Source: Alteromonas sp. KUL42
GTDB lineage: Bacteria > Pseudomonadota > Gammaproteobacteria > Enterobacterales > Alteromonadaceae
Direction of reading: 5' to 3'
NCBI RefSeq assembly: GCF_006538325.1
Contig: NZ_BJKK01000003.1
Coordinates: 62,001-126,000 of the forward strand
Length of the DNA stretch: 64,000 bases
The notes beneath the pieces are model-generated. The model worked only from the letters and a program-made list of their open reading frames with translations. It ran no database searches and was not told the origin of the DNA. Numbering within the stretch: position 1 is the first letter of the stretch; every line of letters begins with the position of its first letter. Shown here one piece after another: positions 19,256 to 28,341 of this stretch. Both the position numbers and the translations under genes were made by a program.

Positions 19256-21226
19256 GTGATTGACCACCAGAAAGCGTCGTCTTTGAACAAACCCGTGTTT
19301 TTTACCTCATCAGCATTAATCTTCTGTTTGTTGATTTTTGCGGCGGGTGCACCTGACACTGCTGATACACTGTTCCAACAATTACAAAGTGTGATTGTTG
19401 CAAATGGCAGTTGGTTTTATGTTTTCACGGTTGCAGTTATTGTGGTATTCGTTGTGTTTTTAGGCATGTCGCGTTATGGAGAAATTAAACTCGGGCCGGA
19501 CCATGCAACGCCAGAATTTACATTCATAACATGGTTAAGCATGCTATTTGCAGCCGGTATGGGTATCGGGCTGATGTTTTTTGGTGTGTCAGAGCCATTA
19601 ATGCATTTTCTAGCACCACCCACAGCACAAGCTGAAAGTATTGATGCTGTGCGTGAGGCAATGAAAACCACCTTCTTCCACTGGGGCGTTCACGCATGGG
19701 CAATATATGCGGTGGTCGCGCTTATATTAGGCTACTTTGCCTATCGCCAGAACTTACCACTTACACTGCGCTCAGCGCTCTACCCGCTTATCGGTGATAA
19801 GATATACGGCTGGCCTGGTCATGTTGTAGATATCTTTGCGGTTACCTCAACGGTTTTTGGTGTATCTACATCCCTGGGGTTCGGTGCCTCTCAGGTAAAT
19901 GCAGGTTTTAACTATTTATTTGGACTACCGTCAAATACCGGTGTGCAAATAATGATTATGGCAGGTGTAGTCGGCTTGGCGGTTATCTCTGTTACCACAG
20001 GGCTTGAAAAAGGCATTAGAAGACTTTCTGAAACCAATATGGTTCTAGCAATTGCCCTATTATTGATTGTACTGGTACTTGGCCCCACAGTATTTCTATT
20101 ACAAGCCTTTATGCAAAATACAGGAGCCTACTTATCTGATTTAGTGCGCAATACGTTTAATCTGTTCGCATACGAAAAAACCGACTGGATTGGTGGATGG
20201 ACTATCTTTTACTGGGGCTGGTGGTTAGCGTGGGCTCCGTTCGTAGGATTATTCATTGCACGAATTTCATATGGCCGCACAATTCGTGAGTTTGTGCTGG
20301 GTGTACTACTTATTCCTTCTGCGTTCACATTATTTTGGATGACCGTATTTGGTAATGCAGCAATCGATCAGGTGCTTGTTCAAGGTAAAGATGTGCTTGC
20401 CAACATGGTAAATGAAGATACCGCGGTAGCACTTTTTGTTTTCTTAGAGCAATTTCCCTTCTCTTCTGTTCTAAGTTTCATAGCTGTATTGATGGTAGTT
20501 GTATTCTTCGTTACCTCTTGCGATTCAGGGGCAATGGTCGTCGATATGCTGTGCTCACACGGTGAAAATAATACTCCACTATGGCAAAGAGTTTATTGGG
20601 CCGTGGGTGTAGGTGTTGTAAGTTCAGTACTGTTATACGCTGGCGGATTAGGCGCATTGCAAACTATGACAATAGCCGCAGCGTTACCCTTTGCCATTGT
20701 GTTATTGATTGCTATTTCAGGTTTACTTAAAGCACTGCGAATTGAAGGTTACAAACGAGAGAGTTTACAAGTACTCGCCGGTACACCTCAGCACGGTGAT
20801 TCCGATAAAAACTGGAAAGAGCGACTTGAGAACATTGTTACCTTCCCTGACGAAAAAGCGGTAAAGCGCTATATTGCAAAAGTCGTAAAATCGGCCATGA
20901 CTGAAGTAGGTGAAGAGTTTAAAAAACAAAGTTTTGAAGCTGACATTGAAGAAAACGACGACGCGCTTATCTTAACTGTTAAAATGGGTAACGATCCTGA
21001 TTTTATCTATGCAGCGTACGCCACACCCACAGAGCAACCCGAATTTGGTCCAAGTGAGACACAATCACTGGACGAAAACGACAAGGCAACGTACTATCGC
21101 GCCGAAGTACACCTCAGTGAAGGGGGGCAGAACTATGATATTATGGGATGGTCCAAGATATCAGTGATCAACGACATCATTGATCACTATCACAAACACC
21201 AGCATTTTATTCATTTGCTCAAGTAA
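19256..21226 (+). CDS. betT: BCCT family transporter, BetT-like
   Basis: A 656-residue betaine/choline/carnitine transporter with 12 membrane helices and a long C-terminal cytoplasmic tail (from about residue 510). The family signature is visible as GWWLAWAPFVGLFIARIS, and the glycine-rich GMGIGLMFFGVSEPL segment corresponds to the helix 3 region near the sodium/substrate site. The long tail and BetT-like length (E. coli BetT is 677) favour a proton-coupled, osmotically controlled choline or betaine importer. The GTG start is supported by AAGGATA 8 bases upstream. A MarR gene begins almost at its stop. No betA/betB genes are nearby, so uptake of ready-made osmolyte is possible. Confidence 0.85.
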   Translation: MIDHQKASSLNKPVFFTSSALIFCLLIFAAGAPDTADTLFQQLQSVIVANGSWFYVFTVAVIVVFVVFLGMSRYGEIKLGPDHATPEFTFITWLSMLFAAGMGIGLMFFGVSEPLMHFLAPPTAQAESIDAVREAMKTTFFHWGVHAWAIYAVVALILGYFAYRQNLPLTLRSALYPLIGDKIYGWPGHVVDIFAVTSTVFGVSTSLGFGASQVNAGFNYLFGLPSNTGVQIMIMAGVVGLAVISVTTGLEKGIRRLSETNMVLAIALLLIVLVLGPTVFLLQAFMQNTGAYLSDLVRNTFNLFAYEKTDWIGGWTIFYWGWWLAWAPFVGLFIARISYGRTIREFVLGVLLIPSAFTLFWMTVFGNAAIDQVLVQGKDVLANMVNEDTAVALFVFLEQFPFSSVLSFIAVLMVVVFFVTSCDSGAMVVDMLCSHGENNTPLWQRVYWAVGVGVVSSVLLYAGGLGALQTMTIAAALPFAIVLLIAISGLLKALRIEGYKRESLQVLAGTPQHGDSDKNWKERLENIVTFPDEKAVKRYIAKVVKSAMTEVGEEFKKQSFEADIEENDDALILTVKMGNDPDFIYAAYATPTEQPEFGPSETQSLDENDKATYYRAEVHLSEGGQNYDIMGWSKISVINDIIDHYHKHQHFIHLLK

Positions 21227-21256
21227 CCCATGCATTATGCATATGTTGGAAGTAAC

Positions 21257-21736
21257 ATGCGAAAAGAAGAAGAATTATTAGTGGCCTTACGTCGCGTAAT
21301 ACGCGCCGTAGACTTACGCAGTAAGCAGCTTAATAAACACGTGGGGCTAACGGGGCCACAACTACTTGTAATGCAAAATATACAAGAGCGCCCAGGGATC
21401 ATGGTGCGCGAAATTGCGGACAGTATAAATTTAAGCCCCGCAACCATTACTAACATTTTGGACAGATTAGAAACAAGAGATTTGGCCACACGTATTCGCA
21501 GTACACAAGACAAGCGCAAAGTAGGTGTCTTTTTAACAGACAAAGGGAAAGAAGCAGTAGAAGGGGCCCCTCGCCCTCTTCAAGAACATTTCGTTGAACG
21601 TTTTGCACAACTTAAAGAGTGGGAGCAAAGCCAAATGGTCGCCACCGTTCAGCGTATTGCAACAATGATGGATGCAGAAGACATTGATGCATCACCATTC
21701 CTTGAATTGGGTAGTATTTCAGACAAAGCGGTTTGA
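21257..21736 (+). CDS. MarR family transcriptional regulator
   Basis: About 159 residues with the MarR winged-helix core: 'LTGPQLLVMQNI', the recognition-helix region 'INLSPATITNILDRLETRDLATR', here described as residues about 55-80, and the wing 'RSTQDKRKVGVFLTDKGKE'. These bind palindromic operators as dimers. The start at 21257 is preferred because GGAAG precedes it; an ATG at 21230, 3 bases after the transporter stop, would add nine residues. Tight linkage suggests it controls the transporter gene, perhaps through the inverted repeat upstream of it, with an osmolyte or related compound as inducer. Confidence 0.88.
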   Translation: MRKEEELLVALRRVIRAVDLRSKQLNKHVGLTGPQLLVMQNIQERPGIMVREIADSINLSPATITNILDRLETRDLATRIRSTQDKRKVGVFLTDKGKEAVEGAPRPLQEHFVERFAQLKEWEQSQMVATVQRIATMMDAEDIDASPFLELGSISDKAV

Positions 21737-21800
21737 TACTTCACGTGTAAACGCTAGTAGTTATTCAGCTTAGATTAGTAATGAGCAACCCTAAAAACAA

Positions 21801-21826
21801 AAACGGCCCGAATGGGCCGTTTTCAT
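21801..21826 (+). terminator. Bidirectional terminator between marR and rnfH
   Basis: AAACGGCCC and GGGCCGTTT form a 9-bp stem with a GAAT loop and T-rich end. It directly abuts the rnfH stop on the other strand and probably serves both convergent units. Confidence 0.85.
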
Positions 21827-22167
21827 TTCGCTTTCAAAGGATTTACTTTTCCGCCGGTCACTTTATCGGCTCTGCCTTCCTCTTTGGCTTTTTCAGCCCG
21901 TCGTTTTCTAATCTCTTTCGGATCGGCAATAAGCGGGCGATATATCTCAATCCTATCGCCATCTATAAGCGTATCGCGCAATTTAACCACACGACTCCAA
22001 ATGCCTACCTTAGTTGCACTTAAGTCAATTTCGGGAAACTGCTCTTTGATATTCGAAGCCTCTATCGCCTCTTCAACCGTTGTACCAGGTTTAATGGCAA
22101 TATCGATGATAGTTTGCTTAGTCGGCAACGCATACGCCACTTCCACATTAATCAGCGCATCGCTCAT
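21823..22167 (-). CDS. rnfH: RnfH family protein (ubiquitin-like fold)
   Basis: A 114-residue RnfH/UPF0125 protein (the E. coli counterpart is called RatB or YfjF). The family opening is seen: [18 protein letters not shown], then [31 protein letters not shown] (here [25 protein letters not shown]), followed by a basic tail. It has the β-grasp fold. Its role is unclear. It overlaps ratA by four bases (ATGA), as in other gammaproteobacteria, and the pair is divergent from smpB. Confidence 0.93.
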   Translation of the reverse strand: MSDALINVEVAYALPTKQTIIDIAIKPGTTVEEAIEASNIKEQFPEIDLSATKVGIWSRVVKLRDTLIDGDRIEIYRPLIADPKEIRKRRAEKAKEEGRADKVTGGKVNPLKAK

Positions 22168-22595
22168 GCGTAAACGCTCCTAGCGCGCTCAGTAAACGCT
22201 GCAACCATACTACTTGCCAAACTATTAAACACTTTACCAAACGCCATTTCTGCCAATTTATTGGAAAATTCAAACTCTAAATTGAGCTCTATCTTGCATG
22301 CCTCTTCCGATAAGGGAGAAAAAGTCCAGCCACCGGTTAACGAGCGGAATGGCCCATCGACCAATTCCATCGCAATACTCTTGCCAGGAACCAGTGAATT
22401 ATGTGTAGTAAACCACTGTTTTATGCCAGCTTTGGCTACCAACAGCGACGCTTTCATCGTTTGCGCTGACATATCGATAATTTTGCTGTCTGTACAACCG
22501 GGAAGAAATTCAGGATAAGACGCAACATCATTAACTAAGTTAAACATGGCTTCAGCACTGTGAGCCACCAGTGCACTTCTATGGATACTTGGCAT
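22164..22595 (-). CDS. ratA: RatA family ribosome-associated START-domain protein
   Basis: The 143-residue protein matches Rat[34 protein letters not shown] at the start (only the SRPBCC helix-grip opening is cited) and [18 protein letters not shown] at the end. E. coli RatA was reported to bind 50S subunits and block 70S assembly; the related Coq10 proteins bind ubiquinone, so a lipid-related role is also possible. It is first in a two-gene unit with rnfH. The genomic position next to smpB is conserved. Confidence 0.92.
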   Translation of the reverse strand: MPSIHRSALVAHSAEAMFNLVNDVASYPEFLPGCTDSKIIDMSAQTMKASLLVAKAGIKQWFTTHNSLVPGKSIAMELVDGPFRSLTGGWTFSPLSEEACKIELNLEFEFSNKLAEMAFGKVFNSLASSMVAAFTERARSVYA

Positions 22596-22756
22596 TTATT
22601 CCACTATTACAATTACGCTTTTGCGCATTGTAACACAGAATAATTCGCTAACTGATATTCGGTTTTAGCAAATATGCCCACATATTCTAATTGTGCGGTT
22701 GCTAGAGAACACTGAAATTATGCGACACACATAAAGACATTCTTAAAGACTATCAG

Positions 22757-22762
22757 TATAAT
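22757..22762 (+). promoter_or_regulatory. -10 like TATAAT just before smpB
   Basis: TATAAT lies 7 bases before the smpB ATG. Used as a -10 element it would place transcription initiation at or next to the start codon, giving an almost leaderless mRNA. The matching -35 region (AAGACA) is weak, and an upstream promoter is equally possible. Confidence 0.3.
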
Positions 22763-22769
22763 AGCGAGC

Positions 22770-23249
22770 ATGAAAAAGAATAAAGCCAACAAAAACACCA
22801 CCGGAAATATCGCGCAAAACAAAAAAGCGCGTCATGACTATTTCTTAGAAGACAAGTTCGAAGCTGGGCTTGAACTTCAAGGGTGGGAAATTAAAAGTAT
22901 TCGTGCTGGTAAAGTGAACATTACCGATGCATACATTATTATCCAAAATGCCGAAGCCTATTTAGTAGGCTGTCGTATTAGCCCATTGAATCAAGCATCT
23001 ACCCACGTTGTTGCAGCACCAGAGCGCGCTAGAAAATTGTTACTCAACAAGCGTGAAATTGACCGTTTAATGGGTGCACGTGACCGCCAAGGTTACTCAA
23101 TTGTAGCAACTTCCATGTATTGGAAAAAATGCTGGGTGAAGCTAGAAATTCATTTAGCTAAAGGTAAGCATGCCCACGATAAGCGTGACACCATTAAGGA
23201 CAAAGACTGGCAGCGCCAGAAAGAAAGAATGATGAAACACAGCGTATAA
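22770..23249 (+). CDS. smpB: SsrA-binding protein
   Basis: SmpB binds tmRNA and delivers it to stalled ribosomes for trans-translation. The 159-residue protein has the family motifs [30 protein letters not shown], and the C-terminal basic tail [20 protein letters not shown] that enters the mRNA channel. The start ATG has only a weak GCGAG upstream. A terminator follows directly. Its RNA partner ssrA is encoded 1.4 kb downstream on the same strand, with the old yellow enzyme gene lying between them in the opposite orientation. Confidence 0.97.
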   Translation: MKKNKANKNTTGNIAQNKKARHDYFLEDKFEAGLELQGWEIKSIRAGKVNITDAYIIIQNAEAYLVGCRISPLNQASTHVVAAPERARKLLLNKREIDRLMGARDRQGYSIVATSMYWKKCWVKLEIHLAKGKHAHDKRDTIKDKDWQRQKERMMKHSV

Positions 23250-23265
23250 CGCTGTGTTTTTCTTT
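23236..23265 (+). terminator. Terminator after smpB
   Basis: AAACACAGCG (23236-23245) pairs with CGCTGTGTTT (23251-23260), followed by T-rich sequence. The first arm overlaps the last smpB codons. Confidence 0.88.
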
Positions 23266-23311
23266 ATACGGTAAACTTGTGCACGGAAAGCTTGTGCAGG
23301 AGCGAATATTT

Positions 23312-24535
23312 CTACCCCACATCTCGCTTTGTCATCTTATTGCGGTGCAACATATCTAGAATCAAGCTCCACAGTGGTGAAGGGTCGCGCAATGTAGTTA
23401 TGTTGTTGCCCAACCTGCGCAGTTGACGCCTTACCATTGCCATGTTCGCCAAGCTAGCAAGCGATTTGTCTTTCCACGTGCAATGGGGAATAACACCAGA
23501 GTAGGTCCACTCTTGTTGCCATTTTTTCGCAAGATCTGGCGTGATTGCTAACGCGCTTGCTAAGCCCACCAACGCACAACCTTGCTGAATTACCCTTTCG
23601 GCCACTTCCGCGCGTTTAATGCCACCTGTGGTCATAAGGGGAATATCGGTTTTACTTTCCAACACTTTAGCAAACTCAAGGAAATAAGCCTCGCGAGCTA
23701 ATGTAGTGTCGTCACGGGTTTGCCCTTGCATCGCGGGTGCTTCGTAACTTCCCCCAGATAATTCAACCACATCAACACCAAGTGCTTCAAGCCGATTAAC
23801 CACCTCACACGAGTCATCAAAGGAGAACCCATTTTTCTGAAAATCAGCTGAATTTAGTTTAACCATCACAATGAAGTCTTTAGCACAAACAGCGCGTACC
23901 TGACTGACAATATTGATGAGCAAACGAGCGCGATTGATAATAGAACCGCCCCACTCATCTTGGCGTTGATTGGTAAGTGGTGACAAGAATTGTGTTAATA
24001 AATAACCATGGGCAGCATGAATTTCAACACCATCAAAACCCGCTAATTCAGCTTGCTTGGCCGTTTCTACAAAACGCTTGCATACCTCGTGAATATCTTG
24101 GCAGGTCATTTCTCGAGGTTGAGCAAACAACTTAGAGTGTTTACCCATATCAAGTGGCACTGCAGAAGGAGCAATGGCATTGCCCTGCATTGCTTTTAAT
24201 ACTTGGCGACCTGGATGGTTAATTTGCATGATGGCAAGCGCGCCATTTGATTTAATGATTTTTGCCCATTTTTGAAACGGTGCTAAATCATTCGATTTTT
24301 CAAGCGCTACACCACCTGGCCCAGTCATTGAAGAACGGTCGACCATTACGTTTCCGGTTATGATCATACCAAGATTGCCATGTGCCCAATAGCGATACAA
24401 AGAATACATAGACTCGCCCGGCACATTGCCAAGACTCGACATATTTTCTTCCATAGCAGCTTTAACAAGCCGATTTCTTACAGTAACACCACAAGGTAAT
24501 GTGTACGGAGAATACAAAATTGAATCTGAAGACAT
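23312..24535 (-). CDS. Old yellow enzyme family NADH:flavin oxidoreductase
   Basis: An FMN-dependent TIM-barrel ene-reductase of about 407 residues. The signature residues are visible: NRLVKAAMEE near the N-terminus, MQINHPGRQ, the substrate-binding IHAAHGYLL (HxxH), FLSPLTNQRQDEWGGS, and the C-terminal TGGIK and GLASALAITPDLAKKW. Such enzymes reduce activated alkenes such as enones or nitro compounds. The ATG at 24535 is used in preference to a GTG two codons upstream. It lies between smpB and ssrA on the opposite strand; a monooxygenase gene of the Baeyer-Villiger type follows beyond ssrA, which may be chance. Confidence 0.88.
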   Translation of the reverse strand: MSSDSILYSPYTLPCGVTVRNRLVKAAMEENMSSLGNVPGESMYSLYRYWAHGNLGMIITGNVMVDRSSMTGPGGVALEKSNDLAPFQKWAKIIKSNGALAIMQINHPGRQVLKAMQGNAIAPSAVPLDMGKHSKLFAQPREMTCQDIHEVCKRFVETAKQAELAGFDGVEIHAAHGYLLTQFLSPLTNQRQDEWGGSIINRARLLINIVSQVRAVCAKDFIVMVKLNSADFQKNGFSFDDSCEVVNRLEALGVDVVELSGGSYEAPAMQGQTRDDTTLAREAYFLEFAKVLESKTDIPLMTTGGIKRAEVAERVIQQGCALVGLASALAITPDLAKKWQQEWTYSGVIPHCTWKDKSLASLANMAMVRRQLRRLGNNITTLRDPSPLWSLILDMLHRNKMTKRDVG

Positions 24536-24624
24536 TAACACAATAAATTCTAAATGAACGCCTGCGTACTTTAAGTGTTTTTGCGTATAAATGCATCTTT
24601 TGAAAGCAAATTATAAAAGAAACG

Positions 24625-24652
24625 TTTAACACGGCATGAGTTGTGTTATAAT
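24625..24652 (+). promoter_or_regulatory. Promoter of ssrA
   Basis: A perfect -10 hexamer TATAAT (24647-24652) with a TTTAAC -35 (24625-24630) and a 16-base spacer lies 14 bases before the mature tmRNA 5' end. Confidence 0.7.
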
Positions 24653-24666
24653 CCCAAAACATTTTC

Positions 24667-25023
24667 GGGGCTGATTAGGATTCGACAGGATCTAGGACGC
24701 CGGAGGTGCATGCAGAGGAGCGGTTGGCCTCTTAAAAAGCCGCATTTAAATAGTCGCAAACGACGAAACATACGCACTAGCCGCTTAATAACCGGCATAG
24801 GCCCTTCCACCACAGCTTAGTTTGCTAGCGTGGGTTTGGAAGGTCATATAAGCAAACTAGCGAGGGAAACTCTCCTGAGGTTGAACCGCGAAATAGTATC
24901 AGGACAGCTATCAGGAACCCTGTTTGTCGGGGTCCAAAATAGTTAAAGAAATGACAAACTAAGCATGTAGTACCAAAGGTAGACATTTTCTGGACGCGGG
25001 TTCAAATCCCGCCAGCTCCACCA
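24667..25023 (+). ncRNA. ssrA: Transfer-messenger RNA (tmRNA)
   Basis: The gene starts GGGGCTGATT and ends CAGCTCC-A-CCA, so the 5' and 3' ends pair as a 7-bp acceptor stem with one G-U, and the 3' end carries the tRNA-like T arm (GGTTCAAATCC). The tag reading frame at 24756-24788 encodes ANDETYALAA followed by two TAA stops. It differs from the E. coli tag ANDENYALAA by Thr for Asn at position 5. The C-terminal ALAA degradation signal is kept. The length is about 357 bases. It adds alanine and the tag to stalled nascent chains. A strong promoter and terminator bracket the gene. Confidence 0.97.
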
Positions 25024-25031
25024 ATTCAAAC

Positions 25032-25065
25032 AGAACCCCGCTAACTAGCGGGGTTCTTTGTTTTT
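25032..25065 (+). terminator. Terminator after ssrA
   Basis: AGAACCCCGCT pairs with AGCGGGGTTCT around a short loop and is followed by TTGTTTTT, nine bases after the mature tmRNA 3' end. Confidence 0.9.
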
Positions 25066-25095
25066 GCAATACGAAAACGTCTTGCTAAAAACTGA

Positions 25096-26649
25096 TCAAC
25101 AATTAGCTTCATCAGCATTGCGACGCTTTTCAGCTGCCTTTTCGTGAAATTTTGCCAAGTGTTCAGTATCGTCAAAACGCAGCACACCATCTTCGATGTC
25201 CCTATATTTAATTGCCAACAGGTCTTTTAAGTAAAAGTCTTTATTCCGCCATGGAAAATGTAAACCTTGCTTAGGAAGCCGCGGCGCTGCGCGTAATACA
25301 TACCCAGAGTTTAAATCAACAATTCCTTCAGATTCTTGTTCCTCTTCAAGATAGGGGTAAACACTGCTGTATTGTTTTTCGTCTAAAAGATTGAGTAAAC
25401 GACAAATATACTGATAAGAAAGCTCAGCTTTTAGTGTCCAAGAGGAATTGGTGTAACCAAAAATCATTAAAAAGTTAGGTATATTACTAAACATCATTCC
25501 TTTGTAATTGGTCAAGCTATTGGGAGTTACGTTGTGACCATCAACCTCAACCATCATCCCACCCCACAGCTGCACGTCTAAACCCGTCGCGGTTACTATG
25601 ACATCCGCGTCAATATGCTCGCCATTTTTTAGCTTAACCCCATTCTCTGTAAACGATGCTATATGCGCCGTAACGATAGACGCGCTACCGCCGTTTAAAC
25701 AATTAAATAGATCGCCATCAGGTACCATGCAAACTCGTTGATCCCAGGGCTTATAGTTAGGTTTGAAATGCGTATCTACATCAAAACCATCATTCAACGC
25801 TATTGCTGTTTCCTTTCGAATTATCTTTGCCATAAAGTTTGGAAACCGCTTAGATAAAAAGTAAGTAATTTGCTGCATCAGCACATACTTAGTCCGCATT
25901 ATCTTATTGGTAAACTTAGCTGACATGAATGAGGATAGAAAGCGATATAAACCGTCAGAAGATGGGCGATTATAAATATACGTTGGCGAGCGCTGTAGCA
26001 TTACAACATGACTGGATTCTGCTGCCAGTTTGGGTACAAGGGTTACGGCTGTTGCCCCTGAGCCAATAACCACAATACGTTTGTCTTTGTAACTGTAATT
26101 CTCTGGCCATTTTTGTGGGTGAATAATATCGCCCTTAAAATTATCGGCCCCCTCAAACTTGGGCAAATAGCCGCTTTCATAGTTGTAATAGCCTGTACAT
26201 GACACAATAAACTTACAATAAATCTTATATTCAGTGCCATCAGATTTTCTAACCGTACATGTCCATTTATTTTCTTCTGATCGCCAACTTACCTTTATAA
26301 CCCGTTGTTGAAAACGGATGTATTCTATCAATTTTTCGTCTTCAACCAGCTCACTAAGATAATTATTAATGCGTTCTGCAGAGCCGATATATTCGCGTTC
26401 AGTCCAAGGTTTAAATGAATAGGCAAAGGTATACATATCCGAGTCAGAACGAAGCCCTGGGTATTTAAAAAAATCCCATGTTCCACCAAAGTTATCTCGA
26501 CTCTCGATCACCGCAAAGGTGTCGTTCTGACGCTGCTTTTTAAGCGTATAGCACATCCCTAACCCAGATATGCCTGCCCCAATTATCAGCACATCTAGGT
26601 GTTCAGAAGGATCAGTTTTTGTCGATTGCATTCCCTTATCCATTAACAT
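25096..26649 (-). CDS. Flavin monooxygenase of the Baeyer-Villiger type
   Basis: About 517 residues. The N-terminal FAD-binding GxGxxG (LIIGAGISGLG) is followed by the GG(T)W-type motif NFGGTWDFFKYPG, the Baeyer-Villiger fingerprint FKGDIIHPQKWP (FxGxxxHxxxW) and a second Rossmann motif VVIGSGATAVTL for NADPH. The match is closest to EthA-like enzymes, which oxidise ketones, thioamides or sulfides with NADPH and oxygen. Upstream in-frame starts exist at 26688 and 26679, and ATG at 26643 or 26631 is possible; none has a strong ribosome-binding site. It follows the terminator-ended HMG-CoA reductase gene on the same strand. Confidence 0.87.
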   Translation of the reverse strand: MLMDKGMQSTKTDPSEHLDVLIIGAGISGLGMCYTLKKQRQNDTFAVIESRDNFGGTWDFFKYPGLRSDSDMYTFAYSFKPWTEREYIGSAERINNYLSELVEDEKLIEYIRFQQRVIKVSWRSEENKWTCTVRKSDGTEYKIYCKFIVSCTGYYNYESGYLPKFEGADNFKGDIIHPQKWPENYSYKDKRIVVIGSGATAVTLVPKLAAESSHVVMLQRSPTYIYNRPSSDGLYRFLSSFMSAKFTNKIMRTKYVLMQQITYFLSKRFPNFMAKIIRKETAIALNDGFDVDTHFKPNYKPWDQRVCMVPDGDLFNCLNGGSASIVTAHIASFTENGVKLKNGEHIDADVIVTATGLDVQLWGGMMVEVDGHNVTPNSLTNYKGMMFSNIPNFLMIFGYTNSSWTLKAELSYQYICRLLNLLDEKQYSSVYPYLEEEQESEGIVDLNSGYVLRAAPRLPKQGLHFPWRNKDFYLKDLLAIKYRDIEDGVLRFDDTEHLAKFHEKAAEKRRNADEANC

Positions 26650-26814
26650 CTTTTTTACTTTTATAATGCCCAAGACCATCCAAATCAACTAGATATTGCA
26701 ATGGAACGTGGCTGTATAAACCTTCCCTTTCGGAAAAACATGCAAAAGTTAAACTGGGAAGACAGCTAAAAGATGTAATGCTGATGATGAGAGCGGCTTG
26801 CTCGCAATGAGTGA

Positions 26815-26856
26815 AGAAACAAAAACCAGACACATAACAGCTGTCATTATGTCTGG
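26815..26856 (-). terminator. Terminator after the HMG-CoA reductase gene
   Basis: CCAGACA and TGTCTGG ends with an inner near-palindrome centred on AGCTG make a long stem (26826-26856). On the minus strand it is followed by TTTTTGTTTC. It lies 68 bases beyond the reductase stop. Confidence 0.82.
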
Positions 26857-26923
26857 CCTATAGTCTTAGTGTTACTTGTACGATTTTAACCACCACTTGT
26901 TGTCAAGCGGCGATTACGGGTGG

Positions 26924-28099
26924 TTATGGGCGGTTACGCCCGTACTTGTCGTGGCTGCTTACCCAATGCCCCGCAATAACTGCACAACCTAGAGAAATAT
27001 CACCTGCTAATACGGTTGCCGCAACAATTTCAGCCAGCTTGTTAGCTTTACCTTTACCGTAGCAACCCATCAGTTCTAAACATTCACGTTGGGTTGGTAA
27101 ACCTGTACCGCCACCGTAAGTTGCCACAATTAACGAAGGTAGCGTTACTGCCATGTACAAATCGCCATTAGGTAGCAATTCATGAGAAAGCAAACCTGCG
27201 TGTGACTCTACTACGTTGGCTTCGTCTTGGCCGGTGGCAATAAACAAAGAGGCAATACCGTTTGCTGAATGCGGTCCGTTATAAGCCGCACCTGCCATTA
27301 ATGCCCCAGTGTTAGCCAGCACAGTTGCGCGAGCCAAAGTGTGGGTATCCACCTTCATAATTTTTGCCAGCACTTCTCGCTTTAATACAATCTCAGCTAT
27401 CACGCGCTTACCACGAGAGTGCAGCATGTTCAGGTGTGAGTGTTTTTTGTCGGTATCCATATTGCCCGACAACAAATATTCACATTGCACTGGATAATTA
27501 GCTTTAATCCATTCACAGGCCGCAAGGGTCGCTTTACCTACCATGTTCTGGCCGGCAGCGTCGCCTGTGGTGTAGTTAAAACGCAAGTAACGCACACGCG
27601 ACACAGACCATTGGTGAATATGCTGCAATTTACCTATGCTAGTTGTGCTTTCGGCGGCAGCGGCAATGGCTTCGAAATGTTCATCTACCCATGCGCCAAA
27701 CTCGCGCGCTTCACGGGCATCCGAGAAAATAAAGGCTGGAGCACGTTGCATAAATTGCTCAACCACTGTGGTTTTTACCCCACCGCATTCGTTAATCACG
27801 CGCATTCCACGGCTATAGCTGGCAACCAAGGTTCCTTCTGTGGTTGCTAGCGGTACATAAAACATACCATCAGCGTTTTCACCATTAATTTGTACTGGCC
27901 CTGCAATGCCCACAGGCATTTGTACCACACCGATAAAGTTTTCAACGTTACCGGGCAAGAGTGCAGGGTCGATCGAGTATTGCCCCGTATGCTCTAGGCT
28001 CGACCCCGTTTTCTGTGAAAGAAACTCTCTGCGTTTCTGTGCCATTTCGTTTGTATGGTCGTCCATAGTATTACGCGGGATGCGGGTATCATCAGTCAT
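26924..28099 (-). CDS. Hydroxymethylglutaryl-CoA reductase
   Basis: HMG-CoA reductase converts HMG-CoA to mevalonate with NAD(P)H. The 391-residue protein shows the catalytic set: Glu88 in ATTEGTLVAS, Lys218/219 in MDTDKKH, Asp292 in GQDEAN and the C-terminal His383 in SHDKYGRNRP. The ENFIGVVQMPVGIAGP opening and GGTGLPTQRECLEL match class I-like bacterial and archaeal enzymes without the eukaryotic membrane anchor. Most gammaproteobacteria use the MEP route for isoprenoids, so the gene stands out. No mevalonate kinase, HMG-CoA synthase or isomerase lies nearby. It could supply an isoprenoid side path or an unusual metabolite. Confidence 0.94.
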   Translation of the reverse strand: MTDDTRIPRNTMDDHTNEMAQKRREFLSQKTGSSLEHTGQYSIDPALLPGNVENFIGVVQMPVGIAGPVQINGENADGMFYVPLATTEGTLVASYSRGMRVINECGGVKTTVVEQFMQRAPAFIFSDAREAREFGAWVDEHFEAIAAAAESTTSIGKLQHIHQWSVSRVRYLRFNYTTGDAAGQNMVGKATLAACEWIKANYPVQCEYLLSGNMDTDKKHSHLNMLHSRGKRVIAEIVLKREVLAKIMKVDTHTLARATVLANTGALMAGAAYNGPHSANGIASLFIATGQDEANVVESHAGLLSHELLPNGDLYMAVTLPSLIVATYGGGTGLPTQRECLELMGCYGKGKANKLAEIVAATVLAGDISLGCAVIAGHWVSSHDKYGRNRP

Positions 28100-28341
28100 T
28101 GTGTTAACGTCCTCTTTTTACAATACAGATAAAGCTTTTAATGGAGCTGCGTATGTTATGCCAAACCGTTTAAGTGACTTGGTTTTATTAAATTACTATT
28201 CGATTAAGTCCTGATTATAGCTATGAATTTACTATACACATGATTAAACAATGATGACAAAACAAATGTGTTTGATAATGGAAATTTATAAAAATATAAA
28301 GATTATGTTAACTGTTTATGGAAATTTAGATTGTTGTTTAG

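Noticed and set aside
24667..25023. Integration site or genomic island at ssrA
   Set aside because: No integrase and no repeat of the tmRNA 3' end was seen within the window.
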